Source: an uncultured Thalassospira sp.
Lineage (GTDB): Bacteria; Pseudomonadota; Alphaproteobacteria; Rhodospirillales_A; Thalassospiraceae
Assembly (NCBI GenBank): GCA_946885765.1
Contig: CAMPHD010000136.1
Span: 1-8,037, forward strand
Direction: 5' to 3'
DNA length: 8,037 nt
Below, piece after piece: positions 1 through 6,433 of the stretch (within the stretch, counting starts at the first letter, position 1; every line of letters starts with the position of its first letter). Position numbers and translations under genes: made by a program. The notes under the pieces are model-generated. The model was not told the DNA's origin. It ran no database searches and was given only the letters and a program-made list of their open reading frames with translations.

Positions 1-2
1 CT

Positions 3-497
3 GGTGACAGTCCATGGGGTTTAGGGTGCCGTAGTTATGATCGAACTAAAAACCGAATCATCATGCTCGCAGAGGATGGGCGATACAAATGGTTGGCGGC
101 TGATAAGCGTGCCCAGTTTCGTTTCTTGATTGGAGGCGCGGTATGTGGTTTTTACCGCGGTGAAGCAGATGCGCCAACTGATCGTACTATGCGCAGAAGA
201 TCAGACGAATTGGAGCAACAATCGTTTCTTTTCGAAGATGAGCGATTGGTTCCTATATGGCGTTTTGCAGTTTCTACTGCTCCTACAGGCGAGGTCACTC
301 AAATTAGTTTTGTGGGATTGTCGAGCGAAGAAGGACAAGTAATCGCGAAGTACGACTTCCTGCCTGCTAATGATGGGGTTCTGGTTGGTCTTGATAACAA
401 CTACAAGAAAGAAGAAGCCGAGAGCGTACCGCGCAAAGGTGCTCGGCGTAAAAAAGATGGCGAGCGCTTAGATGCTAAAGGATCTTCAGAGGAATGA
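3..497 (+). CDS. Hypothetical protein, 5' end outside the window
   Basis: I do not recognise this protein. The reading frame is open from the first complete codon at position 3 through the TGA at 495-497. An ATG lies at 63, but the codons before it read as ordinary protein (WGLGCRSYDR), so the gene more likely starts left of the window and is cut by its edge. The visible part is a soluble, mixed-charge domain with no membrane segment. It ends in a very charged tail with a basic cluster (PRKGARRKK, then ERLDAKGSSEE), which could be a disordered linker or a nucleic-acid-binding tail. The last 26 bases overlap the following XRE-peptidase gene in another frame, which suggests co-translation and a shared role. 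Base composition is low in G+C like that neighbour and unlike the rest of the window, consistent with acquired DNA. The existence of the gene is fairly likely; its function is unknown. Confidence 0.6.
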   Translation, partial: GDSPWGLGCRSYDRTKNRIIMLAEDGRYKWLAADKRAQFRFLIGGAVCGFYRGEADAPTDRTMRRRSDELEQQSFLFEDERLVPIWRFAVSTAPTGEVTQISFVGLSSEEGQVIAKYDFLPANDGVLVGLDNNYKKEEAESVPRKGARRKKDGERLDAKGSSEE

Positions 498-1578
498 GTT
501 TGTTGGTGAGAACCTGCGGATCATAAGATTGTTCCACGGCATGTCTCAGCCAGATGTCGCTCAGAAGCTATCTGTCACTCGTCAGTACTTGAACAAAATC
601 GAAGGTGCCAAAGATTATCCGTCGGAAGAGTTCTCTCTTGCGTTGGCTGATGTATTTGGCGTCGACGTGTCATATTTTTATAGAGTAGCCGGGGAAGAAC
701 CGAGAATGGACCAAGTCCATTTTCGAAAACAGAGAACTGCTCCTCAGAAATTTGCTCATCAAGCAATCGCAGCTATTACTCTGTTTAAGAAAATCGTATC
801 TTTCTTGGACGAAAGGTATGATTTTCCTGCCAGTAACTTTCCTGAAATTGTACCGGAAAGTTCGGCTGATATTGAGAAAGCTGCTGAGGTTTGTCGCGAG
901 TATTGGGGGATATCCAAGAATGCTCCGATAGCTAACCTTACGGATGCTGTTGAAGCAAACGGTAGCCTTGTCGCGCATTTCCAAGGTGTTTCTGAGAAGG
1001 TTGATGCACTCTCTACTAACGAGGAGAGGCCTTTGATCGTTCGCAGCAGCGCAAAAAGTTCTTTGTATCGGTTGCGATTTGACATTGCACATGAGATTGG
1101 CCATCGAGTTCTTCATTTGGGAGTGGATACAGGAGATAAGCGAACAGAAGCCGAGGCTAATCGCTTTGCTAGTGCCCTATTATTGCCGAGGCATGCTTTT
1201 GTGAACGAGTTCCCGCGAGGCAACCGAATTGATTGGGAAATTGTCTTTTCGTTGAAAATGCGTTGGGGCGTTAGTGCAAAAGCAATCATTCGAAGAGCTT
1301 TTGATCTTGGTATCGTTGACGCTGTCCAGTATCGCCGTGCGCACATACATTTCTCCAAGACAGGCCAAAGTAAGTCAGAAAGGTACGACGAAATTGGCGA
1401 GCTTGAAGAATCTAAGTTGCTCTCCGATGCCCTTGCTGACCTAGCTGAAGATGAGTTTGAACTCCAAAAGTTTTATGATTTTACCGGTTTAAATTCTGAC
1501 ACCATAGCTAAGTTGACCGGGGTAAAAATGCCGTCAGTTGACCATTCCGCGTTCAGCAATGTGTACTTCCTGCGCTAG
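472..1578 (+). CDS. XRE-family HTH / ImmA-IrrE zinc peptidase domain protein
   Basis: This is a 368-residue, probably cytoplasmic regulator. Residues about 12-70 form an XRE-type helix-turn-helix (MSQPDVAQKLSVTRQYLNKIE), followed by a linker. Residues about 150-280 match the ImmA/IrrE metallopeptidase domain (COG2856 type). The zinc-binding motif HEIGH is intact at 207-211, and a downstream acidic segment (EAEANRFASALLLP, about 226-239) is where the third zinc ligand is expected. A C-terminal stretch of about 85 residues is not recognised. In known relatives such as ImmA of ICEBs1, the peptidase cleaves a repressor to derepress a mobile element, while fused XRE-peptidase proteins usually sit in mobile elements or toxin-antitoxin-like loci. 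The ATG at 472 lies inside the end of the upstream gene, with only a weak ribosome site (GGCGAG). The gene is lower in G+C than the rest of the window. The domain call is strong; the target is unknown. Confidence 0.9.
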   Translation: MLKDLQRNEFVGENLRIIRLFHGMSQPDVAQKLSVTRQYLNKIEGAKDYPSEEFSLALADVFGVDVSYFYRVAGEEPRMDQVHFRKQRTAPQKFAHQAIAAITLFKKIVSFLDERYDFPASNFPEIVPESSADIEKAAEVCREYWGISKNAPIANLTDAVEANGSLVAHFQGVSEKVDALSTNEERPLIVRSSAKSSLYRLRFDIAHEIGHRVLHLGVDTGDKRTEAEANRFASALLLPRHAFVNEFPRGNRIDWEIVFSLKMRWGVSAKAIIRRAFDLGIVDAVQYRRAHIHFSKTGQSKSERYDEIGELEESKLLSDALADLAEDEFELQKFYDFTGLNSDTIAKLTGVKMPSVDHSAFSNVYFLR

Positions 1579-1768
1579 ATATTATTAGAAGCAAGACTTG
1601 AGTACCTTACAGTCTATAGGGCCTCAGCTAATCAATTGACCTGTTTCCTGCGAGTGATTTGGGCAGCGCCAGACATTGCGATTGAGGTGCCAGGTTAAAT
1701 GAACAATGATTGGAAACCCGGCTTGCGCGAGCAATCTGGCAGGACTGTAACGGTTGACAGGTGCAGCG

Positions 1769-2044
1769 ATGAAACGCCTTGCAGGGATTAACGCAACGGA
1801 CAAACCATTCACGCTTTCGCTTCAGTGGGATGGCGGGTTTGAACAGCAGGCCGATCTTTCTGGCCTGATTTCCCTGTCGCGTCATTTTGCCGTGTTTGCT
1901 GATGATCCGGATGCCTTCGCAAAGGTGGGCGTGATCAATTGGGGGCATGGTATTGCGTGGGAAAACGGGCTGGATTACAGCGTGGAAAATCTCGCGCGGA
2001 TTGCTGACGAGCAGGCCGATGTCGATGGATGGAAGTGTCAATGA
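1769..2044 (+). CDS. DUF2442-like small protein
   Basis: This is a 91-residue protein without signal peptide or membrane segment. Its pattern resembles DUF2442: an N-terminal beta strand pair (FTLSLQWDGG), then a short ADLSGLI element, a DPDAFAKVGVI stretch and a terminal W-x-N-G-x-D signature (AWENGLDYS). DUF2442 proteins have no firmly established activity; many lie beside DUF4160 or HTH genes and are suspected toxin-antitoxin parts. I place the start at ATG 1769 because an ACAGG ribosome site lies just upstream and the family-like sequence begins there; a TTG at 1754 would add five residues. The stop codon overlaps the start of the next gene as ATGA (2041-2044), so the two are probably translationally coupled. 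G+C content matches the backbone rather than the left segment. The family call comes from pattern memory, without a profile search. Confidence 0.7.
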   Translation: MKRLAGINATDKPFTLSLQWDGGFEQQADLSGLISLSRHFAVFADDPDAFAKVGVINWGHGIAWENGLDYSVENLARIADEQADVDGWKCQ

Positions 2045-2403
2045 CCACCAAAACCAAAGCCAATACTGTCACCCTGTCGGTCGCATCGCGCGAGGACGTG
2101 ACCAAGCGTGCGCTTGCGGCGTTTGAGGACACGGCGCAAGGAGCACATATCTCGTTCGCATCGGTCGAATTATTGTGGCAGACCATGACGGCCAAGCGGT
2201 GGGAATTGCTGAAAGCCATGACCGGGCAGGGGGCGATGAGCATGCGCGAGGCAGCGCGGCGTGTTGGTCGCGATGTTAAAAGCGTGCATGGCGATGTTCA
2301 TGCCCTGCTGGATGCCGGTGTTCTGGATCGGGAGGAAAATGGCCAGATCATTTTCCCGTTTGAGGCCGTGCATGTTGATTTTACCCTGACGGCGGCGGCA
2401 TAA
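2041..2403 (+). CDS. Winged-HTH DNA-binding protein, HVO_A0114/TumA-like
   Basis: This is a 120-residue predicted DNA-binding protein. Residues about 45-105 form a winged helix: TAKRWELLKAM (49-59), then the helix-turn-helix SMREAARRVGRDVKSVHGDV (67-86), then a beta wing (GQIIFPFEAVHVDF). This matches the family named HVO_A0114 putative DNA-binding protein, whose members often act as the antitoxin and repressor (TumA-like) beside a small toxin gene. The partner here is the DUF2442-like gene, joined by an ATGA overlap. An in-frame ATG at 2029 would add four residues; I prefer 2041 because of the overlap and the GGA-rich ribosome site at about 2031-2035. It may repress its own operon, and the inverted repeat at 2424-2452 could be an operator. 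The DNA-binding role is well supported; the antitoxin role is inference. Confidence 0.8.
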   Translation: MTTKTKANTVTLSVASREDVTKRALAAFEDTAQGAHISFASVELLWQTMTAKRWELLKAMTGQGAMSMREAARRVGRDVKSVHGDVHALLDAGVLDREENGQIIFPFEAVHVDFTLTAAA

Positions 2404-2423
2404 GCAGGTACGATCACGCACCG

Positions 2424-2452
2424 CATTCAACAACTTCCCGCAATATTGAATG
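2424..2452. repeat. Inverted repeat CATTCAA/TTGAATG before glutamate synthase-like gene
   Basis: Perfect 7-base arms, CATTCAA at 2424-2430 and TTGAATG at 2446-2452, flank a 15-base spacer. The repeat sits in the 62-base gap between the wHTH gene and the GTG start at 2466, directly upstream of the ribosome site (GGATAGGA, 2453-2460). It could be an operator for the neighbouring DNA-binding protein or an RNA hairpin in the leader. No T-run follows, so it is not a typical terminator. Function is unproven and a chance match is possible. Confidence 0.35.
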
Positions 2453-2465
2453 GGATAGGATCATC

Positions 2466-4145
2466 GTGAAATTCCTGATCTTGTATCAGCGTTATGCGGT
2501 TCTTGCCGGTGTGACGCTTCTGGCGATTGCCTCGCTGATCTGTGCCGTTACGGTCGATGCCTGGTTCTGGGTGCCTGCGATCATCTTCGGGTCGCTGATG
2601 GGGGTCGGGTGGCGCGATATGCGCCAGTTCAAGCATTCCATCCTGCGCAACTATCCGGTCAGCGGGCATATCCGTTTCATCCTTGAAAGCTTCCGGCCGG
2701 AAATCCGGCAATACATGATCGAAAGCGATCAGGATAAATTGCCGTTCAGTCGGCAGGATCGCGGGCTTGTCTATCAGCGTGCCAAGGGGGTCGAGGACAA
2801 GCGACCGTTTGGCACGATCGAGAATGTTTACAGTTCCGGCTATGCGTGGCTTACCCATTCGGTCACGCCGACCACGATCACCGACAGCAACTTTCGCGTT
2901 CGGGTTGGCGGGGCGCAATGCAAACAGCCCTATGACGCCAGCCTTTATAATATCTCGGCGATGAGCTTTGGCTCGTTATCGGGCAATGCCATCCTTGCGC
3001 TTAACAAGGGGGCGAAAAAAGGCGGCTTTGCCCATGATACCGGCGAGGGCAGTGTCAGCCGTTATCACCGGGAAGGCGGTGGCGATCTGATTTATCAGGT
3101 GGCATCGGGTTATTTCGGGTGTCGCAATGGCGATGGCACTTTCTCGGCCGAGAAATTTGCCGAAACCGCATCCGACCCGCAGATCAAAATGATCGAGGTG
3201 AAGTTAAGCCAGGGGGCAAAACCCGGCCATGGCGGCATGTTGCCCGCCGCCAAGATCACAAAGGAAATATCCGAGGCACGCGGCATTCCGATGGGGATTG
3301 ATTGCATTTCCCCCGCCGCGCACAGCACGTTTTCCACCCCCGTCGGGTTGATGGAATTCATTGCAAAGCTGCGCAACCTTTCGGGGGGCAAGCCGGTCGG
3401 GTTCAAGCTGTGTATCGGGCATCGGCGCGAGTTCATGTGCATGGTCAAGGCGATGCTTGAAACCGGGATCATCCCCGATTTCATCGTGGTCGATGGCAAG
3501 GAAGGCGGTACGGGTGCCGCCCCGGTCGAGTTTGCCAACAGTGTCGGCATGCCGATGCTTGAAGGGCTGACATTCGTTCATAATGCGCTTCGGGGGGCTG
3601 GTATTCGCGATCAGATCAAGATCGGGGCGGCGGGCAAGATCGTTTCGGCGTTTGATATTGCGCGCACACTGGCACTGGGCGCGGACTGGTGCAATGCGGC
3701 GCGTGGCTTCATGTTTGCGCTGGGCTGTATTCAGGCGCAGTCATGCCACACCAACTGCTGCCCGGTCGGGATCGCGACACAGGACCCGATCCGCCAGCGC
3801 GCGATTGATACCGGCGATAAAAGCGACCGTGTGGCGCGCTTCCATCACAATACCATGCATGCGCTGGCCGAAATTACCGGGGCGGCGGGCCTGACTGATC
3901 CGCGCAATTTCATGCCCTATCACTTCATGTTCCGGCAGAAGGACAACGAGTTCCTTGATGGCAACGAGGCTTATCCGTATCTGCCCGAAGGCTTCCTTAT
4001 TTCCGGCGGGCCGGAGATCGAGGAGCTTCACGACTGGTATTCGCGCTGGGACCGGGCATCGGCGGAAACCTTTGCGCCCAAGGAAATTCCGTTTGGGCCG
4101 TTCAAACGCCATACGAATATTGCCGGCGAGAAGGCGGCGCAGTAG
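2466..4145 (+). CDS. Membrane-anchored FMN-binding glutamate synthase family protein
   Basis: This is a 559-residue stand-alone glutamate synthase central/FMN-binding domain protein. Two hydrophobic segments at about 8-30 and 33-49 should anchor it to the inner membrane. The catalytic barrel spans about 150-480, with family motifs AMSFGSLSG (165-173), KPGHGGMLP (252-260) and DGKEGGTGAAP (343-353, FMN/substrate region). The iron-sulfur cysteines C421, C427 and C432 (C-x5-C-x4-C, ahead of PVGIATQ) are present, with an extra cysteine at 431. The N-terminal glutamine amidotransferase domain and the C-terminal part of full-length GltB (roughly 1,500 residues) are absent, so it cannot hydrolyse glutamine by itself; the physiological reaction of these short forms is not settled. 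The start is GTG, chosen for the GGATAGGA ribosome site five bases upstream and the transmembrane helix that follows. The VOC gene 24 bases downstream is probably co-transcribed. Confidence 0.92.
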   Translation: MKFLILYQRYAVLAGVTLLAIASLICAVTVDAWFWVPAIIFGSLMGVGWRDMRQFKHSILRNYPVSGHIRFILESFRPEIRQYMIESDQDKLPFSRQDRGLVYQRAKGVEDKRPFGTIENVYSSGYAWLTHSVTPTTITDSNFRVRVGGAQCKQPYDASLYNISAMSFGSLSGNAILALNKGAKKGGFAHDTGEGSVSRYHREGGGDLIYQVASGYFGCRNGDGTFSAEKFAETASDPQIKMIEVKLSQGAKPGHGGMLPAAKITKEISEARGIPMGIDCISPAAHSTFSTPVGLMEFIAKLRNLSGGKPVGFKLCIGHRREFMCMVKAMLETGIIPDFIVVDGKEGGTGAAPVEFANSVGMPMLEGLTFVHNALRGAGIRDQIKIGAAGKIVSAFDIARTLALGADWCNAARGFMFALGCIQAQSCHTNCCPVGIATQDPIRQRAIDTGDKSDRVARFHHNTMHALAEITGAAGLTDPRNFMPYHFMFRQKDNEFLDGNEAYPYLPEGFLISGGPEIEELHDWYSRWDRASAETFAPKEIPFGPFKRHTNIAGEKAAQ

Positions 4146-4169
4146 GAGGCATAAAGCAGGAGGCATCCC

Positions 4170-4523
4170 ATGGCCGTCAAGCGCATCGTTTCGAACTTTG
4201 CCGTCGGTGATATCGCAAAGGTCAGGGCGTTTTACGAGAATATCCTTGGCCTTGACTGCGTGATGGATCACGGCTGGATCGTGACCTTTGCCGCCGAAAG
4301 GCAGAATGTCATGCCGCAGGTCAGCTTCGCGACCGAGGGTGGTTCCGGCACGCCGGTGCCCGATCTTTCGATAGAGGTCGATGATCTTGAGGATATGCTG
4401 GCGCGCGTGAAGGAAGCCGGGATCGACATCGAATATGGCCCGGCGGTTGAGCCATGGGGCGTGAAACGGTTTTATGTCCGCGATCCGGCGGGCAGGCTTT
4501 TGAATATTCTGTGTCACGAGTGA
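4170..4523 (+). CDS. VOC family (glyoxalase/bleomycin-resistance fold) protein
   Basis: This is a 117-residue single-domain protein of the vicinal oxygen chelate superfamily. The two beta-alpha-beta modules are visible: VSNFAVGDIAKVRAFYENIL (about 7-26) at the start, and DLSIEVDDLEDMLARVKEAG (about 70-89) followed by KRFYVRDPAGRLLNIL at the end. The RDPAG-R turn is typical of the family. The usual His/Glu metal ligands are not obvious, since the position after the DPxG turn that often carries Glu reads as LLN, so it may be a non-metal ligand-binding or divergent member. A strong AGGAGG ribosome site (4158-4163) lies six bases before the ATG. It follows the glutamate synthase-like gene closely and likely shares its transcript. 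Substrate is unknown. Confidence 0.85.
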   Translation: MAVKRIVSNFAVGDIAKVRAFYENILGLDCVMDHGWIVTFAAERQNVMPQVSFATEGGSGTPVPDLSIEVDDLEDMLARVKEAGIDIEYGPAVEPWGVKRFYVRDPAGRLLNILCHE

Positions 4524-4536
4524 GGGTGAAAACATA

Positions 4537-4564
4537 AAACCCGACCAAAACTGGCCGGGTTTTT
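4537..4564. terminator. Hairpin terminator between convergent genes
   Basis: The arm AAACCCGACCA (4537-4547), a four-base loop AAAC and the arm TGGCCGGGTTT (4552-4562) form an 11-pair stem with one A/C mismatch on the plus strand, followed by a T-run (4560-4564). On the minus strand the mismatch becomes a G-U pair and the flanking A-run reads as U's. It lies between the VOC stop (4523) and the oppositely oriented acetyltransferase stop (4589), so it probably ends transcription in both directions. Confidence 0.85.
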
Positions 4565-4588
4565 CCGTTTTCGCGGATTTGGAATAGT

Positions 4589-5065
4589 TCAGGCCGCCCG
4601 CTGCATTTCCACGGTCGGAATATCGCGTCCCGGGATCGGGCCGGTGACGAGGAAGCCGAATTTGCGGTAGAATGCCTTGGCGCGTTCGTTGTGCGCGACG
4701 ACGGAGAGTTTGACGGTCGCATGCGGTTTGCGTTCCGCCAGCGCATCGAGGGCGGCGATCATCAATGCCTTGCCAGCACCCAGCCCATGGGCGGCCGGGT
4801 CAACCATGATCCAGTCGATTTCCGGTTTGTCATGGATGGTAATCACATAGCCCAGAAGATCGTCGCCCTGAGTTGCGACGATGATGCTGTGATTGTCGCT
4901 TGAAAGTGCGTTTTCAAACACACCGGTCGACATATCGACATAGCGGGTAACCGTTGCGGTTGCGGCAGCGCCCATGCCTTCGATGAAATAGGTTGAATCG
5001 GTAGCGCGCTTGCTCAAATCCCGCATAAAGGGAAGGTCGTTGGCAGTGCCATAGCGGATCTGCAA
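4589..5065 (-). CDS. GNAT family N-acetyltransferase
   Basis: This is a 158-residue cytoplasmic acyltransferase of the GNAT fold. It begins with IRYGTANDLPFMRDL, the usual strand-1/helix-1 element. Motif A is at about 88-103: a WIMVDP strand, then HGLGAGKAL, which fits the acetyl-CoA pyrophosphate loop (R/Q-x-x-G-x-G/A), with His in place of the usual Arg/Gln. Motif B follows as LSVVAHNERAKAFYRKFGF (about 119-137), the classic N-x-x-A-x-x-F-Y-x-x-x-G-F signature. The substrate cannot be told from the sequence. The frame starts at a TTG at 5065 with no clear ribosome site, so the exact start is uncertain; the match of the next residues to the family supports it. It is transcribed towards the shared terminator and is separated from the upstream cyclase gene by 231 bases, so it probably has its own promoter. 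Confidence 0.88.
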   Translation of the reverse strand: MQIRYGTANDLPFMRDLSKRATDSTYFIEGMGAAATATVTRYVDMSTGVFENALSSDNHSIIVATQGDDLLGYVITIHDKPEIDWIMVDPAAHGLGAGKALMIAALDALAERKPHATVKLSVVAHNERAKAFYRKFGFLVTGPIPGRDIPTVEMQRAA

Positions 5066-5296
5066 ATTGAGAGCACGTTCTATTTTTCTTGTTGTGTCTG
5101 GCCTTGCCCGACGGGGTGGCCATCGTGCTTCGGGGCGTATTTCGGTGTATTCGGGATTTTGCGGGGCCTCATATCATCGGCCTGATCCCGTGTCATCCCC
5201 TTGATTTGGTGTGTTCGGCTTTGATAATGCACGCGGTAATGGTGTCTTGTTGAAATCGCTGGATAAAAGCGGGATCGGACGGGAAAAATAAAGCGC

Positions 5297-6433
5297 CTAT
5301 CGGTTGCGGTTTTTGTCGCGATACATTTCCCTGTCGGCCATATCCATCATTTCTTCGAGGCTTTCCTTGACCGGTTCGAAAAACACCGAGGCCCCCGCAC
5401 TTATTTTCGGGGTTTCGTGGATCGGTTTTTTTGATCCCGGCACCAAGAGCTTCGCCGTCTGCAACACATTGCGAATGCGGGTGATGATGGTCGTCAGATC
5501 ACCGCGATTGCGCACATAGCCCAGAATGGCAAATTCATCGCCGCCGATCCGCCCGCAGATATCAACCTCGCGAATGGAGGCGGTAATGGCGGCACCCACG
5601 GCCTTGAGTGCGGCATCCCCCGCCGCGTGACCGTAATCATCGTTCCAGTGTTTCATGTCATCAAGGTCGATGAAGATCAGGCCGATATGATGGTGATAGC
5701 GTTTGGCAATGCGGATTTTCTGCTGGGCCAGCATTTCAAATCCGGCGCGGTTGTTAAGCCCGGTGAGCTGATCGGAAAGCGAGATGCTGCGCATGATCTG
5801 GAACTGTTCATAGAGCCGAAGGTCGGCTTCGATCAGGTCGCGGATGGTTTCGATCAGTTTTTGCAGCGTGTCGGAATATTGGGTCGGGTTGCAATCAAAC
5901 ACGCAGATCGTGCCAAATATCGTGCCGTTCGACCATGTGACCGGAACGCCGAAATAGGAACAGAAGCCATCGTTGGTCAGTTCAGGGTTGTCGGCCCATT
6001 CGGGTTTGCCGCGCGCATCGGGTTCATAAAAACTGCCGCCCTGCGTGATCACGCGACGGCAGAATATATTGGTATCAAGGGCTGTGATGCCGGTGTCGCG
6101 CCCGGCATAGGGATTGGCGTCATTGGTGCTGGTGATCGCGGCGCGATAGCCGATCCTGTCATTATATTCGACAATAAAGCCCGCAGTCGCACCGAGAAGT
6201 TCGGTCATAAGGTCGACCGCGCGCTGCCACTTGTCGAGTGACGGCGCGATGGCTTCGTCATCGACAAGCCAGTCGCGGGTTTTGATCTGCACCATATCCT
6301 GACGCCCCCGGTCCCTCCATTTCCCTGATGGTGCCGGTCTTTGTGCGCCAAGTGACGTGACCAGACGTTTCAGGGGTCCGTTCTTTTCATATTTGTCCGT
6401 TCCGTGCGGAGAACAAGCTGTCATGACTGTCAT
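5297..6433 (-). CDS. GAF-GGDEF diguanylate cyclase
   Basis: This cytoplasmic signalling enzyme is predicted to make cyclic di-GMP from two GTP. Numbered from the longest frame (378 residues), a GAF-like sensor domain covers about 60-205, and the GGDEF domain covers about 217-376. The GGDEF domain starts with DQLTGLNNR and carries the metal-site FIDLDD (D256), HWNDDYGH and the intact GGDEF signature (297-301). An RxxD inhibitory site (R288-D291) sits five residues before it, so product feedback inhibition is expected. No transmembrane helix is visible. The start is uncertain. ATG 6433 has GGGGAT just upstream and overlaps the end of the permease gene by 47 bases, whereas ATG 6295 (residue 47, MVQIKTRDW) gives a 332-residue protein covering both domains; residues 1-46 look unlike a domain. 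Placement directly after the permease gene on the same strand suggests co-transcription. Confidence 0.9.
   Translation of the reverse strand: MTVMTACSPHGTDKYEKNGPLKRLVTSLGAQRPAPSGKWRDRGRQDMVQIKTRDWLVDDEAIAPSLDKWQRAVDLMTELLGATAGFIVEYNDRIGYRAAITSTNDANPYAGRDTGITALDTNIFCRRVITQGGSFYEPDARGKPEWADNPELTNDGFCSYFGVPVTWSNGTIFGTICVFDCNPTQYSDTLQKLIETIRDLIEADLRLYEQFQIMRSISLSDQLTGLNNRAGFEMLAQQKIRIAKRYHHHIGLIFIDLDDMKHWNDDYGHAAGDAALKAVGAAITASIREVDICGRIGGDEFAILGYVRNRGDLTTIITRIRNVLQTAKLLVPGSKKPIHETPKISAGASVFFEPVKESLEEMMDMADREMYRDKNRNR

Noticed and set aside
1594..1615. AGACT/AGTCT hairpin after the XRE-peptidase gene as a terminator
   Set aside because: The stem is only five pairs with a long loop and has no T-run.
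1754..1759. TTGACA matching a -35 box
   Set aside because: It lies only nine bases before the chosen ATG at 1769, and no -10 element follows at proper spacing outside the coding region.
1699..1791. A 30-codon frame (MNNDWKPGLREQ...) in the junction before the DUF2442-like gene
   Set aside because: It overlaps the start of the DUF2442-like gene, has no ribosome site and resembles no family I know. It was considered as a DUF4160 remnant but no signature was found.
3741..4535. A 264-codon minus-strand open frame opposite the glutamate synthase-like and VOC genes
   Set aside because: It spans two clear genes on the other strand, has no domain pattern and is best explained as an antisense shadow.
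5627..6241. A 204-codon plus-strand open frame antisense to the diguanylate cyclase
   Set aside because: It lies wholly within the well-supported GAF-GGDEF gene, shows no recognisable motif and reads as a shadow frame of G+C-rich coding DNA.
6423..6433. ATGAC-T-GTCAT palindrome at the candidate cyclase start
   Set aside because: It is inside the permease coding sequence and explained by codons for both frames; there is no independent sign of an operator.
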